DNA of 64,000 nt, from positions 1 through 64,000 of the forward strand of contig JAEWOE010000005.1 of NCBI GenBank assembly GCA_023460995.1. The letters run 5' to 3'. The stretch comes from Bacillota bacterium (lineage in GTDB: Bacteria; Bacillota_I; Bacilli_A; RF39; UBA660). Of this stretch, positions 32,499 to 41,362 are shown one piece after another. The notes below the pieces were generated by a model that was not told where the DNA came from, searched no databases, and saw nothing but the letters and a program-made list of their open reading frames with translations. A program made the translations under genes and the position numbers. How positions within the stretch are numbered: the first letter of the stretch is position 1; the number at the start of each line of letters is the position of its first letter.

Positions 32499-34628
32499 CT
32501 ACTTTTCTTCTTTAGTTTCAGCAACCTCTGTTACTATTTCGAAATCAACTGTTTTAGTTTCTTTTGAAGCACCTATTACTTTAACTTTAACTTGATCACC
32601 AAGTCTAATTCTATTCTTGCTTCTTTGTCCTACTAATGAAAAAGTTGTTTCATCATAAATATATCTATCATCTTTTAAAGTGTCTAGTTTTACTAAACCT
32701 TCAATTAAATTGGGAAGTTCTATAAATATACCAAAGCTTACTACACTACTTACGATACCTTCATATTCCTCACCTATATGTTTTTCCATATATTCTGCAA
32801 TTTTCATGTCATCTACTTCGCGTTCACAATCAGCAGCTGCTCTTTCTCTTTCAGAAGTGTGAGCAGTTAATAATACTAATTTGTTATCCCAATAGTCTAT
32901 TGTTGACTTATTCATATCATTATTAAATAAGTATGTTCTAAGTAAACGATGAACTGTTGTATCTGGATAACGTCTTATTGGCGAAGTAAAGTGCGTGTAA
33001 CATTTACTTCCTAGACCAAAATGACCTATATTATTTTTATCATATACTGCTTTTTGCATACTTCTAAGCATAAGTGTAGATAATATATGAAATTCTTTTG
33101 TTTGTTTTAATTGTTCCAAGATATTTTGCATTGCTCTAGGAGTTAATTCTTTAACTTTTCCATCTACTTTATATCCAAGTATTCCTACAAACTTTAAGAA
33201 TTTTTGAATTTTTTCTTCACTTGGCACACCATGAATACGATATACAAATGGAAGCTCCATATAAAATATATGAGTAGCAACTGTTTCGTTTGCTGCAATC
33301 ATGAAATCTTCAATTAATTTTTCTCCTGCACCACGTTCTCTTAACTTAACATCTGTAACAAAACCATTATCATCAACAATTAATTTAGCTTCATCTATTT
33401 CAAAATCAATATAACCTCTTTTAACTTTATTTTTACGAAGTCTATCAGCTACTTCTTTCATTTGTATTAAAGCATCAGTATATTCTTCATAACCTTCAGG
33501 AGTTATATTTTCTTCGATTACTTTATTAACATTCTTATATGTCATTTGTTTTCTTGATTTAATAACACTTTCGAAAATTTCATAATCTCCGACATTTCCA
33601 TTAGCATCGATTTCCATAACACAAGACATAGCTAATCTATCTACTCCTGGATTTAAAGAACAAATACCATTTGATAATCTTCTAGGAAGCATCGGTATTA
33701 CTCGATCAGCTAAGTAAACACTTGTTCCTCTTAAATATGCATCTTCATCTAGCTTAGTATTTTCTCTTACATAGTAAGAAACATCAGCTATATGAACACC
33801 TAATTTATAATTTCCATTTTCAAGTTTTTCTACACTAACAGCATCATCTATATCCTTAGTATCATCACCATCAATAGTAAAGATCATATCATTTCTTAAA
33901 TCTCTTCTACCAATATATTCATTTTCTAGAACGTGATCTGGCATAGTTTCAACTTCTTTTAACACTTCTTCAGGGAATTCATCTTCTATTTTATATTTAG
34001 CCGCAATAGAAAGAATATCTACCCCTGGATCAGTTTTATGACCAAGTATCTTAATTACTTGACCTTTATATAAATTATCTTTTAATTTTTTTTGCACTTT
34101 TACAAGAACTTTATGTCCTTCCATTGCACCCATAGAATTTTGTTTATCAACTTCAATAGTGATTTTAACTTTCTCATTATCTAATAATATTAAGCCATTA
34201 CCTACTTTATCGTAAACATATTCTCCAACCATTATGTCAAGTTGACGATCTACAATTCGTACAATTTTACCTTCTAGGTCTGTGCCTTTTTCAGCAATTA
34301 TTTCAACTATTACACGATCTCCATGTATAGCATTATTCATGTTACTTGGGGAAATGAAAACATCTATATCGCCTTCAATATCCACAAATCCAAACCCTTT
34401 TTTATTACCTATCATTGTACCAATTTTTAAATGACTATTACTAAATAGCATATAGTTATCTTTCTTTGTACGATATATTTGTAAATTATCTTCCATTTTA
34501 TTTAATACTTTTAATAATTCTTTTAAATCATCAGATGATTTTAAGCCTAAAGCATCATAAATATCATAAACAGATAATGCCTTATCACTTTTCTTAATTA
34601 AATCTAATATATTTTGTTCCATCTCCAT
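32499..34628 (-). CDS. rnr: Ribonuclease R
   Basis: A 709-residue 3'-5' exoribonuclease: N-terminal winged helix, two cold-shock domains (GFGFVDIEGDIDVFI), RNB catalytic domain with TIDGDDTKDIDDAV carrying all four metal-binding Asp, HFTSPIRRYPDT, and a C-terminal S1 domain (GIVSSVVSFGIFIEL). It degrades structured RNA and non-stop mRNAs with tmRNA-SmpB, consistent with smpB two genes downstream. A second rnr lies upstream behind a terminator. GGTGATAAT precedes the ATG. Confidence 0.95.
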   Translation of the reverse strand: MEMEQNILDLIKKSDKALSVYDIYDALGLKSSDDLKELLKVLNKMEDNLQIYRTKKDNYMLFSNSHLKIGTMIGNKKGFGFVDIEGDIDVFISPSNMNNAIHGDRVIVEIIAEKGTDLEGKIVRIVDRQLDIMVGEYVYDKVGNGLILLDNEKVKITIEVDKQNSMGAMEGHKVLVKVQKKLKDNLYKGQVIKILGHKTDPGVDILSIAAKYKIEDEFPEEVLKEVETMPDHVLENEYIGRRDLRNDMIFTIDGDDTKDIDDAVSVEKLENGNYKLGVHIADVSYYVRENTKLDEDAYLRGTSVYLADRVIPMLPRRLSNGICSLNPGVDRLAMSCVMEIDANGNVGDYEIFESVIKSRKQMTYKNVNKVIEENITPEGYEEYTDALIQMKEVADRLRKNKVKRGYIDFEIDEAKLIVDDNGFVTDVKLRERGAGEKLIEDFMIAANETVATHIFYMELPFVYRIHGVPSEEKIQKFLKFVGILGYKVDGKVKELTPRAMQNILEQLKQTKEFHILSTLMLRSMQKAVYDKNNIGHFGLGSKCYTHFTSPIRRYPDTTVHRLLRTYLFNNDMNKSTIDYWDNKLVLLTAHTSERERAAADCEREVDDMKIAEYMEKHIGEEYEGIVSSVVSFGIFIELPNLIEGLVKLDTLKDDRYIYDETTFSLVGQRSKNRIRLGDQVKVKVIGASKETKTVDFEIVTEVAETKEEK

Positions 34629-34660
34629 ATTATCACCATACTTATCATACTATAAATTTG

Positions 34661-34686
34661 AAAAAAAATATAGCATTTAGCTATAT
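34661..34686 (-). terminator. Terminator between the two RNase R genes
   Basis: Stem ATATAGC/GCTATAT with a 5-nt loop followed by eight T on the minus strand. It separates the upstream paralogue from the rnr-capA-smpB unit. Confidence 0.85.
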
Positions 34687-34700
34687 TATTTTTGTGTTCT

Positions 34701-36821
34701 TTAGTTTTTTTTGACTTTTATATTTTTTTTATCAAGGCTAGAAGCAATTTCAAAATCAATTGTTCTAGCTTCTTTACTAGCCTTTTTAACCTTTATAGTT
34801 ACCCTGTCACCTAAACTATATCTATGATTAGAAGTTCTACCAATAAAAGATAGTTTTTCCTCATGATAGTTATAATCATCATCTACTAATGAAATAGAAG
34901 GCACAAATCCTTGAATTAAATTAGGTAGTTCAACAGCAAACCCTGGATCGCCTATTCCTATTATAATTCCTTCAAATTCTTCACCAATATAATCCTGCAT
35001 GTATTCAGCCATTTTCATCTTGTTTGCTGCACTTTCGCATTCGGCAGCATTTCTTTCAGTTATAGAGGCTCTTGAAGCAAGATAAGTCAATTGTTTTCTT
35101 AAGTTTGTATCTTGTTTCTTTTTATATATATTATCTTTTATAAGAACATGATTAACAAGATCTCCAGCTCTTCTTATTGGAGACGTAACTTGGCAATCAC
35201 TTTTACTACCTAAAGCAAAATGTCCCATGTTAGATTTACTATAAACTGCCTTAGGCATACATTTAAGTAACTCTTTGGCAATTATTAAATACTCTTTTTT
35301 ATCTTTCATATCATCTAAAAATAATTGTAAATTTCTACCATTTAAATAGTCAAGTCTTCTCGAATCATAATTTAATGAAGATAAAAAAGCCTTATATCTA
35401 CTTATTTTTTCTTCTAATGGTTGGCCATGAATACGATAAATATGATCATCTTCATAACCGTTTTCATCTAAATATTCTGAAGCACTTTCACCTGTCAAAA
35501 CCATAAAATCTTCAATAAGATTTTCTGCTTCACCCCTTGGTCTTAAGGTTATGCTTACTGGTTTTCCCATACTATCAACTTCTATTTTATTTTCGCTAAT
35601 ATTGAAGTCGATAGAGCCTCTTCTTTCTCTATTTGCGCGTATTTTATGAGCTAGTTTTTGCATTACTTTTAAATCACTCTCAAATGATTCATAACCTTCT
35701 GGAACTATACCTTCTTCTAATATCTTATTGACATTTTTATATGTCATTTGTTTTCTAGAATTTATAATACTTTCAAATGCATCAAAATTAACAACATTAC
35801 CATTATGGTCAATTTCCATTTTAAAAGTTAAAGCTAGTCTGTCTACTTCTGGGTTAAGAGAACAAATTCCATTAGATAATTCTCTAGGAAGCATAGGAAT
35901 GCTTGCCCCTGGAATATATACACTTGTTCCTCTATTCATGGCATCTGTCCATATTGGACTACCTACATTTACATAATGTGATACATTAGCAATATGAACA
36001 CTTAATTCATAATTGCCATTCTCTAATATTTTTATAGATACAGCATCATCGATATCTTTGGTATCATTACCATCTATAGTAAAGATATTTTCACTTCTTA
36101 AATCAACAGCACCTTGATTAATCTTTTCATCGATAACATCATCAGTTACTACACTAGGAATATTCCTTAAAGCAGCCACTACTTCATCCGGAAACTTATC
36201 TGGAATGTTATATGATTTAGTTATAGATTTTAAATCTACCCCTGGATCATTCTTATGTCCTAGTACTTCAATTATTTCTCCAGCATAAACACCTTTTTGT
36301 ATTTCATTTTTTAAATTAACTACAACTTTAGTACCCTCAACTATACTGCATTTTTGTTCTTCTAGTACTACTGCGACATCAATTTTAATATCGTCCAATA
36401 AAATATATGTTTTGTTCTTTCTGATGACTACTTCGCCTATAAATGGCATAGATTTACGTGACGCAATTTTAACAACTTTAGCTTCAACCCTAGTATTGTC
36501 CTTTTTAACAATTTCAATTGCTACAGTATCACCATTTATAGCACCATTCAAATTATGAACATGAATAAAAGCATCTCTTTCTCCACCATAACTAACAAAG
36601 CCATAGCCTCCTTTAGCTATAGAAATTTTACCTTTTTGTAAAAGGGAATTCTCAAATAAACTATACTTTTTCTTTTTCGTTTTAATTAACACTAATTCAT
36701 TGCACATTTCACTAAGCAATTCTCTAGTCTCTTCTTCACGTTCAATTCCTAAAGCAACCATTATATCTTTAACAGAATAGCTCTTTGATGAACTAAGTAA
36801 ATCTAATATTTTTTCTCTCAT
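34701..36821 (-). CDS. Ribonuclease R paralogue
   Basis: A 706-residue protein with the same domain order as the downstream rnr: winged helix, cold-shock domains (GGYGFVSYGGERDAFI), RNB domain and S1 domain (GIIIGIGDPGFAVEL), ending Lys-rich. The metal site TIDGNDTKDIDDAV keeps the four Asp, so it should be active. HIANVSHYV has Asn where the other copy and most family members have Asp. The copies are clearly diverged rather than a fresh duplication. Likely a second exoribonuclease with different targets (inference). Confidence 0.9.
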   Translation of the reverse strand: MREKILDLLSSSKSYSVKDIMVALGIEREEETRELLSEMCNELVLIKTKKKKYSLFENSLLQKGKISIAKGGYGFVSYGGERDAFIHVHNLNGAINGDTVAIEIVKKDNTRVEAKVVKIASRKSMPFIGEVVIRKNKTYILLDDIKIDVAVVLEEQKCSIVEGTKVVVNLKNEIQKGVYAGEIIEVLGHKNDPGVDLKSITKSYNIPDKFPDEVVAALRNIPSVVTDDVIDEKINQGAVDLRSENIFTIDGNDTKDIDDAVSIKILENGNYELSVHIANVSHYVNVGSPIWTDAMNRGTSVYIPGASIPMLPRELSNGICSLNPEVDRLALTFKMEIDHNGNVVNFDAFESIINSRKQMTYKNVNKILEEGIVPEGYESFESDLKVMQKLAHKIRANRERRGSIDFNISENKIEVDSMGKPVSITLRPRGEAENLIEDFMVLTGESASEYLDENGYEDDHIYRIHGQPLEEKISRYKAFLSSLNYDSRRLDYLNGRNLQLFLDDMKDKKEYLIIAKELLKCMPKAVYSKSNMGHFALGSKSDCQVTSPIRRAGDLVNHVLIKDNIYKKKQDTNLRKQLTYLASRASITERNAAECESAANKMKMAEYMQDYIGEEFEGIIIGIGDPGFAVELPNLIQGFVPSISLVDDDYNYHEEKLSFIGRTSNHRYSLGDRVTIKVKKASKEARTIDFEIASSLDKKNIKVKKN

Positions 36822-36895
36822 AAAAACGCACCACCCTTAAAACTATGATACTATAAAAAAAAATAAAAATATAGTGCTTTGCAAAAAAAGATTTA

Positions 36896-37498
36896 TTACT
36901 TAAGTTCAGCAATAAATCTTTTTACAATTATTTTCTTATCATTTTGTTCTTCATACATATAAAGCAAAGATATCAGTAGAGAGCCTAGTAAAGCAACAAT
37001 AATATCTGTCATTGTGTCATTTACACCAGTAAGCATAACCTTTTGAGCATCTCCGCCAAATATTGTATTAGAAACAAATTCAAATATCTCCCAAAAGCCT
37101 GCGATAGCCATAGCAGTAAATATAATCATTATAATGTTAAATACTAAGTTCTTTTTATTATATATATTTAAAATAACTAATATGTATATTCCTAAAAAAG
37201 AAGAAACTAATCCCGAAGAAAAATGAACCATTTTATCATAAAAATAATACTTTTGATAGAAATCTAATACTGATCCTAAAGTCTGAGCAAAGAAAATAAA
37301 TAGCAAAAACATTAATTCCATAATTGGCGTTATTTTACTACCTAATTTTCTTAAGATATTAGGTAGTAAAACAATAATTATTAATGAAAAAGAAATTAAT
37401 GTATCTCCAACAGGAGTTCCATTTATTATCTGCTTAGTTCCTACTATAATACCTATAATAATAGATATTAACTTAAGTACTATATTAATTATCTTCAT
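36896..37498 (-). CDS. DUF2238/YjdF-like integral membrane protein
   Basis: A 200-residue protein with about six membrane helices. The conserved polar motifs of the family sit at helix ends: YYFYDKMVHFSSG, GFWEIFEF and TGVNDTMTDI. Role unknown; the acidic and His positions suggest metal or lipid substrate binding in the membrane. Its ATG lies inside the end of rmuC (14-nt overlap) so the two are co-translated. Length is normal for the family. Confidence 0.75.
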   Translation of the reverse strand: MKIINIVLKLISIIIGIIVGTKQIINGTPVGDTLISFSLIIIVLLPNILRKLGSKITPIMELMFLLFIFFAQTLGSVLDFYQKYYFYDKMVHFSSGLVSSFLGIYILVILNIYNKKNLVFNIIMIIFTAMAIAGFWEIFEFVSNTIFGGDAQKVMLTGVNDTMTDIIVALLGSLLISLLYMYEEQNDKKIIVKRFIAELK

Positions 37499-38555
37499 AT
37501 TCTATCTCTTTAACCTCGCCACTACTAATCGATTCAAAACGATTAGTTATTTTATTAGTTGTTGTATGAATATCTTTTACATCTTTTGATACTGTTTCTA
37601 TACTTCTATAAAGTTTATCCCATCTTTCTTTATAGCGCTTAAAATCATCAGATAATAAATTTAATTCTTTACGAATTATATTTGTATTTTTATCTCTTTC
37701 AATATTTTTAAGTATAACTTGTATCGTAGTTAATGTACTTATTAATGTTGTTGGACTAGTGATCCAAACTCTTTTTTTATAAGCATACTGAATTAAATCA
37801 GTATGATATGCATTAACTTCCGCAAAAATTGCTTCTGCCGGCAAAAATAATATTGCTTGATCAGCTGTTACTTCAGGTATAATGTATTTACTAGAAATAG
37901 CGTCAATATGCTTTTTCATATCAATTTTAAATTGTTTTTCAGCTAACATTCTTACTTCAGCACTATTTTTCTTATCAATCATTGATTGATAATTTTCAAG
38001 TGGGAACTTAGAGTCAATTGCTATTGTCCCAAGAGGTTCTGGGGCAAATAAAACACAATCTGCAATAGTATTATTATCAAAACCATATTGCATTTTATAT
38101 ATCTTTTCATTATTTTCTCCAAAAACATTAACCATAATATTCTTTAGATTTATTTCACCAAATATACCTCTAGATTTTTTATCTGTAAGAACTCCTTGTA
38201 AAGATACTATGTCATTAGATAAATTATCTATTTTCTTTTGTGCCTCATCTATTTTGCTTAATCTTTCTAATACGGAAGTAAAAGTTTTATTTGTCTTTTC
38301 AAAGTTTTGATCTAATCTTTCACTTACTCGATCATTAATCATGCGTAGTTTTTCTTCCATACTACTATTTAATTTTGTGAAGTCATCATTCATATCACGA
38401 CTAAGAGATGATTTAAATTCCCCCAGTTCTTTTATTGTATTTGTTTCAACTCGCCCTAACCTTTCAGTTATATTAGATTCATTAATATTTTTAGTAATAG
38501 AAATAACTACTAATATTATTAATACTATAAGTAGTCCAATTATTATATAATCCAT
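37485..38555 (-). CDS. rmuC: RmuC-family DNA recombination protein
   Basis: A 356-residue protein: N-terminal membrane helix (IIIGLLIVLIILVVISITK), a coiled coil (to about 120) and the RmuC nuclease-like domain with KSRGIFGEINLKNIM, QYGFDNNTIADCVLF, IDSKFPLENYQ, ILFLPAEAIFAEV and RVWITSPTTL. The fold resembles restriction endonucleases; the protein limits DNA inversions between repeats in E. coli. TAGGAGA precedes the ATG. The next gene overlaps its end. Confidence 0.9.
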   Translation of the reverse strand: MDYIIIGLLIVLIILVVISITKNINESNITERLGRVETNTIKELGEFKSSLSRDMNDDFTKLNSSMEEKLRMINDRVSERLDQNFEKTNKTFTSVLERLSKIDEAQKKIDNLSNDIVSLQGVLTDKKSRGIFGEINLKNIMVNVFGENNEKIYKMQYGFDNNTIADCVLFAPEPLGTIAIDSKFPLENYQSMIDKKNSAEVRMLAEKQFKIDMKKHIDAISSKYIIPEVTADQAILFLPAEAIFAEVNAYHTDLIQYAYKKRVWITSPTTLISTLTTIQVILKNIERDKNTNIIRKELNLLSDDFKRYKERWDKLYRSIETVSKDVKDIHTTTNKITNRFESISSGEVKEIEYEDN

Positions 38556-38564
38556 ATGTTTCTC

Positions 38565-39152
38565 CTAATCCATTTTATTTTTACTCATTATAAATTTAGA
38601 TAATACATAAGTTGCGCCAAGTATTATTCCAAGTTTTACAAGGACACTAATATCACTTAAACTTTCTAAAAAAGTTGTTCCTATATATCCCCAAAAATAT
38701 ATGACTGCTATTTTAGATATTAATATGCTCATAACAAATTTTTTATAACTCATTTTTGATAAACCAGCTGCTATATTGATTAAAAAAGCTGGTGTAAATG
38801 GAAGTGCCGTTATTATTACTAATGTAGAAAATTCCATCTTATTAATTATATTCATTAAATTACGAACTTTTTTAGATTTTTTTGTTTTTCTATCAAAAAA
38901 ATTACTAAAATACTTTCTTGAAACAATAAACATAATTATACATCCTATTATAGTTGCTACCCAAGACATAATGAAACCAGCTAAATTTCCAAACAGTATC
39001 ATGTTTAAAGCAATAAAAACTGCTAAGGGAAGTACTGGTATCATTGATTCTAATATTATAACAAACATTCCTATAAGTACACCAATATATGGAGGTGAAC
39101 TTATTACTAATTGTTGTAAATTTTCAATAACTTGATTTATTATATGTTGCAT
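38565..39152 (-). CDS. TVP38/TMEM64 (VTT/DedA-superfamily) membrane protein
   Basis: A 195-residue membrane protein. The VTT domain has the re-entrant segment ILESMIPVLPLAVFIALN and later TALPFTPAFLINIAAGLSKM, with the glycine/proline pattern of DedA-superfamily lipid scramblases. Related proteins move phospholipids or undecaprenyl phosphate across the membrane. It lies 9 nt before rmuC in the same direction. Substrate not readable from sequence. Confidence 0.8.
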   Translation of the reverse strand: MQHIINQVIENLQQLVISSPPYIGVLIGMFVIILESMIPVLPLAVFIALNMILFGNLAGFIMSWVATIIGCIIMFIVSRKYFSNFFDRKTKKSKKVRNLMNIINKMEFSTLVIITALPFTPAFLINIAAGLSKMSYKKFVMSILISKIAVIYFWGYIGTTFLESLSDISVLVKLGIILGATYVLSKFIMSKNKMD

Positions 39153-39237
39153 TTAATCACTATCCCTACAATTTATTCTATCATAGAAATGGATTAATAT
39201 TTAACAAATATTAAATAATATGTAAAATGAGGTTTTT

Positions 39238-39756
39238 TTATTCTGCTAGTAATGAAATATCTAATATTTGGTCTAATTTGTCAATAACTGGAAAACCTTT
39301 TCCATTAAGTTTAGTAGAAAATTTAATTCCTATTCCACCTTCTGCTTTCCATTCTTCAAGGTTTCCAACATAATCATCTATAAGAATATGTCCTTTACTA
39401 TGTACCATTTCTGTTTTTGGTATAGATCTTGGTACTGGTATTATTGTAATATCTTTAAAAAACTTTCTAATAAATTTCACTTTTTCAACTACTTCTTGAA
39501 GAGAATTAACATGTGATAAAATAGAAACCTCATATAAACCACTATCTACTATTTTAGTAATGCAATTTATTGCATCATTAATAATTGTTGCTTTTTCATT
39601 TAGTAATATATTCCAATCCATATCAGCATAATACTTTCTTACAGCTGGTTGATCTTTAGGATCACTATCACTTAAACCCATTTTCTTTAATTCTAAATAA
39701 CTGACTTCTATTGTATTCATTATAACACCATCAAAATCTATATATAAGTTTCTCAT
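39238..39756 (-). CDS. HAD-superfamily hydrolase, 5'-nucleotidase-like
   Basis: About 172 residues. Motif I is LYIDFDGVIMNT (nucleophile Asp and acid Asp), motif II LSHVNS, the Lys is in STKLNGKG, and the late acidic motif is HILIDDYVGNLEEW. A small cap and this arrangement fit the cytosolic 5'(3')-deoxyribonucleotidase-like group; exact substrate unknown. I chose ATG 39756 with TAGGAG upstream; the GTG at 39765 overlaps the ribosome site. Confidence 0.8.
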   Translation of the reverse strand: MRNLYIDFDGVIMNTIEVSYLELKKMGLSDSDPKDQPAVRKYYADMDWNILLNEKATIINDAINCITKIVDSGLYEVSILSHVNSLQEVVEKVKFIRKFFKDITIIPVPRSIPKTEMVHSKGHILIDDYVGNLEEWKAEGGIGIKFSTKLNGKGFPVIDKLDQILDISLLAE

Positions 39757-39814
39757 ATTTATCACTCCTACTATAAGTTATATTATATATCAAACATTTG
39801 TTCTTGTCAACGAT

Positions 39815-39836
39815 AAAAAAAACAACCTTGCGGTTA
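39815..39836 (-). terminator. Terminator of the infC-rpmI-rplT operon
   Basis: Short stem AACC/GGTT with a GCAA (GNRA) tetraloop, overlapping the rplT stop codon and followed by a long T-run on the minus strand. Confidence 0.65.
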
Positions 39837-40373
39837 TTTTAATGCATCGATTAATTCAGCTTTTTTCATTGTAGCAGCACCTGTTACATTCTTAGCTTTG
39901 GCTAGTTCACGTAATTCAGCAACTGTCATAGCTGACATATCTGTATTTTCTTCTTTTGCAGCTTTTGGAGCTTCTTTTTTAGCAGGAGCAGCTGTAACTA
40001 CTTCTTCCTTTAAAGTTCCTTCTAATGCAGATTTAGCAATGTTTACAAGTTCTGTAAATGCTGCAGCATTATCAATAGCTAATTCAGAAAGAACTTTTCT
40101 GTTCATTTCAACGTTAGCTTTTAATAAACCATTAATGAATTTAGAATAACTAATGTCGTTTGCACGGCAAGCAGCATTAATTCTTGTAATCCATAATTTT
40201 CTAAAATCTCTCTTCTTTTGTCTTCTATCTCTGTATGCATATTTTCCAGAATGCATTACTTGTTCTTTAGCACTACTGAAAATTCTATGTTTACTACCAA
40301 AGTAACCTTTAGCTTGATCTAATATTTTTTTATGACGAGCACGACTAATTGTGCCACCTTTAACTCTTGTCAT
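39834..40373 (-). CDS. rplT: Ribosomal protein L20 with C-terminal SAP/Rho-N-like extension
   Basis: Residues 1-118 are a standard L20 (MTRVKGGTISRARHKKIL, AYRDRRQKKRDFRKLWI), which binds 23S rRNA early in 50S assembly and represses its own operon. The usual protein ends there. Here an Ala/Lys/Pro-rich linker (119-145) leads to a helix-extended-helix module (146-179; MTVAELRELAKAKNV, MKKAELIDAL) of the SAP/Rho-N type that binds nucleic acid. No frameshift or stop separates the parts. The extension may contact RNA or aid autoregulation (inference). AGGAGG precedes the ATG. Confidence 0.95.
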   Translation of the reverse strand: MTRVKGGTISRARHKKILDQAKGYFGSKHRIFSSAKEQVMHSGKYAYRDRRQKKRDFRKLWITRINAACRANDISYSKFINGLLKANVEMNRKVLSELAIDNAAAFTELVNIAKSALEGTLKEEVVTAAPAKKEAPKAAKEENTDMSAMTVAELRELAKAKNVTGAATMKKAELIDALK

Positions 40374-40400
40374 ATATTTTTCCTCCTATTTTTTTACGTA

Positions 40401-40589
40401 TTATATAAGTGTCTTAATTCTCTTGTAATCAGAATTGTTTAAAGCACTTTCACTTCTTCCAGCTCTATTTGAAGAAGCATTCTTTTTACCAGTATTATGT
40501 CTAGTTCCTGGATGACCTATTTTAATAGAACCTCCATCGCGAACATTTAAAACTTTTTTTGTTCCCTTATGTGTTTTTAATTTTGGCAT
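40401..40589 (-). CDS. rpmI: Ribosomal protein L35
   Basis: A 62-residue basic protein: MPKLKTHKGTKKVLNVRDGG, then HPGTRHNTGKK and a final DYKRIKTLI. It sits between infC and rplT as in nearly all bacteria, with AGGAGGA before the ATG, and is part of the L20-regulated operon. Confidence 0.95.
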   Translation of the reverse strand: MPKLKTHKGTKKVLNVRDGGSIKIGHPGTRHNTGKKNASSNRAGRSESALNNSDYKRIKTLI

Positions 40590-40600
40590 AATAATTCCTC

Positions 40601-41134
40601 CTATTTTTCCTTTGATGTTGGCATTAGTATCATATTCATGTAGCGACCTTCTAATTTAGGTTGTGCATCAATAGTTGCAAGATCGACTACAGCATTTGCA
40701 AAACGAAGTAATACATCTTTTCCTAATTCAGGGTGAGCCATTTCTCTACCTCTAAACTTAACAGAAACTTTAACTTTGTGACCTTTTTCCAAATATTTAC
40801 TAGCATTACGAACTCTAGTTTGGAAATCAGCAACATCGATTGTTACAGATAAACGATATTCCTTCATTTCTAAATTTGTTTCACGTTGCTTTTTCATATT
40901 TTCTTTATTTTTCTTTTTTGATTCATATTTATGCTTATTGTAATCCATTATTTTACAAACTTGTGGATTACTTGTTTGATTAATAAGTACTAAATCAAAT
41001 CCTGCATAACTAGCAAGTGTAAGGGCATCTTTTATCCCCTTAAGACCTAACTGTTCTCCATTTGGACCAATTACCATTACTTCTTTTGCTCTGATTTGTT
41101 CATTTATGTACAAATCTTTTTGTTTAATTGCTAT
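40601..41134 (-). CDS. infC: Translation initiation factor IF-3, predicted ATA start
   Basis: Motifs KDLYINEQIRAKEVMVIGP, MDYNKHKYESKKKNK and FRGREMAHPELG define IF-3, which keeps 30S free and proofreads the start codon. The only strong ribosome site, TGGAGGTG, lies 6 nt before an ATA (41134-41132) that would begin (M)AIKQKDLYIN, the normal IF-3 N-terminus. The ATG at 41176 would add 14 residues and places the ribosome site inside the gene. IF-3 genes in many bacteria use rare AUU/AUA/AUC starts so that IF-3 limits its own synthesis, and this fits. Length from ATA: 177 residues. Confidence 0.93.
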   Translation of the reverse strand: MAIKQKDLYINEQIRAKEVMVIGPNGEQLGLKGIKDALTLASYAGFDLVLINQTSNPQVCKIMDYNKHKYESKKKNKENMKKQRETNLEMKEYRLSVTIDVADFQTRVRNASKYLEKGHKVKVSVKFRGREMAHPELGKDVLLRFANAVVDLATIDAQPKLEGRYMNMILMPTSKEK

Positions 41135-41164
41135 ACTAAACACCTCCAATAAAAAAGTGAATAC

Positions 41165-41275
41165 GAATGTATCCACTAAAAAACCAATTTAATATTATCC
41201 TATAGCAAAAGATAATCTAATTATCGGCATTTACCCATAACCAAGTGGCTATCAGGTGAGAAGTGGATACTTCTT
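41165..41275 (-). promoter_or_regulatory. L20-type autoregulatory leader of infC-rpmI-rplT
   Basis: Structured 5' leader between the promoter and infC. Nine-base arms AGTGGATAC (41263-41271) and GTATCCACT (41169-41177) pair across it; between them lie CACCTGATAGCCACTTGG and a T-run after ATTAAATTGG. Long-range pairing with an internal terminator-like element is how L20 controls this operon in Firmicutes. Assignment to the known leader family is by position and structure only. Confidence 0.65.
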
Positions 41276-41297
41276 CTTTCCTCTTTGTATGTATTTG

Positions 41298-41326
41298 ATT
41301 ATATAATTAATATATTATTTTGTCAA
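41298..41326 (-). promoter_or_regulatory. Consensus promoter of the infC operon
   Basis: TTGACA (41326-41321), 17-nt spacer, TATAAT (41303-41298): a perfect sigma-A promoter just upstream of the leader. Confidence 0.9.
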
Positions 41327-41362
41327 GTATTTATTAGTTTTTTCGCCTATTTTATCAATATT

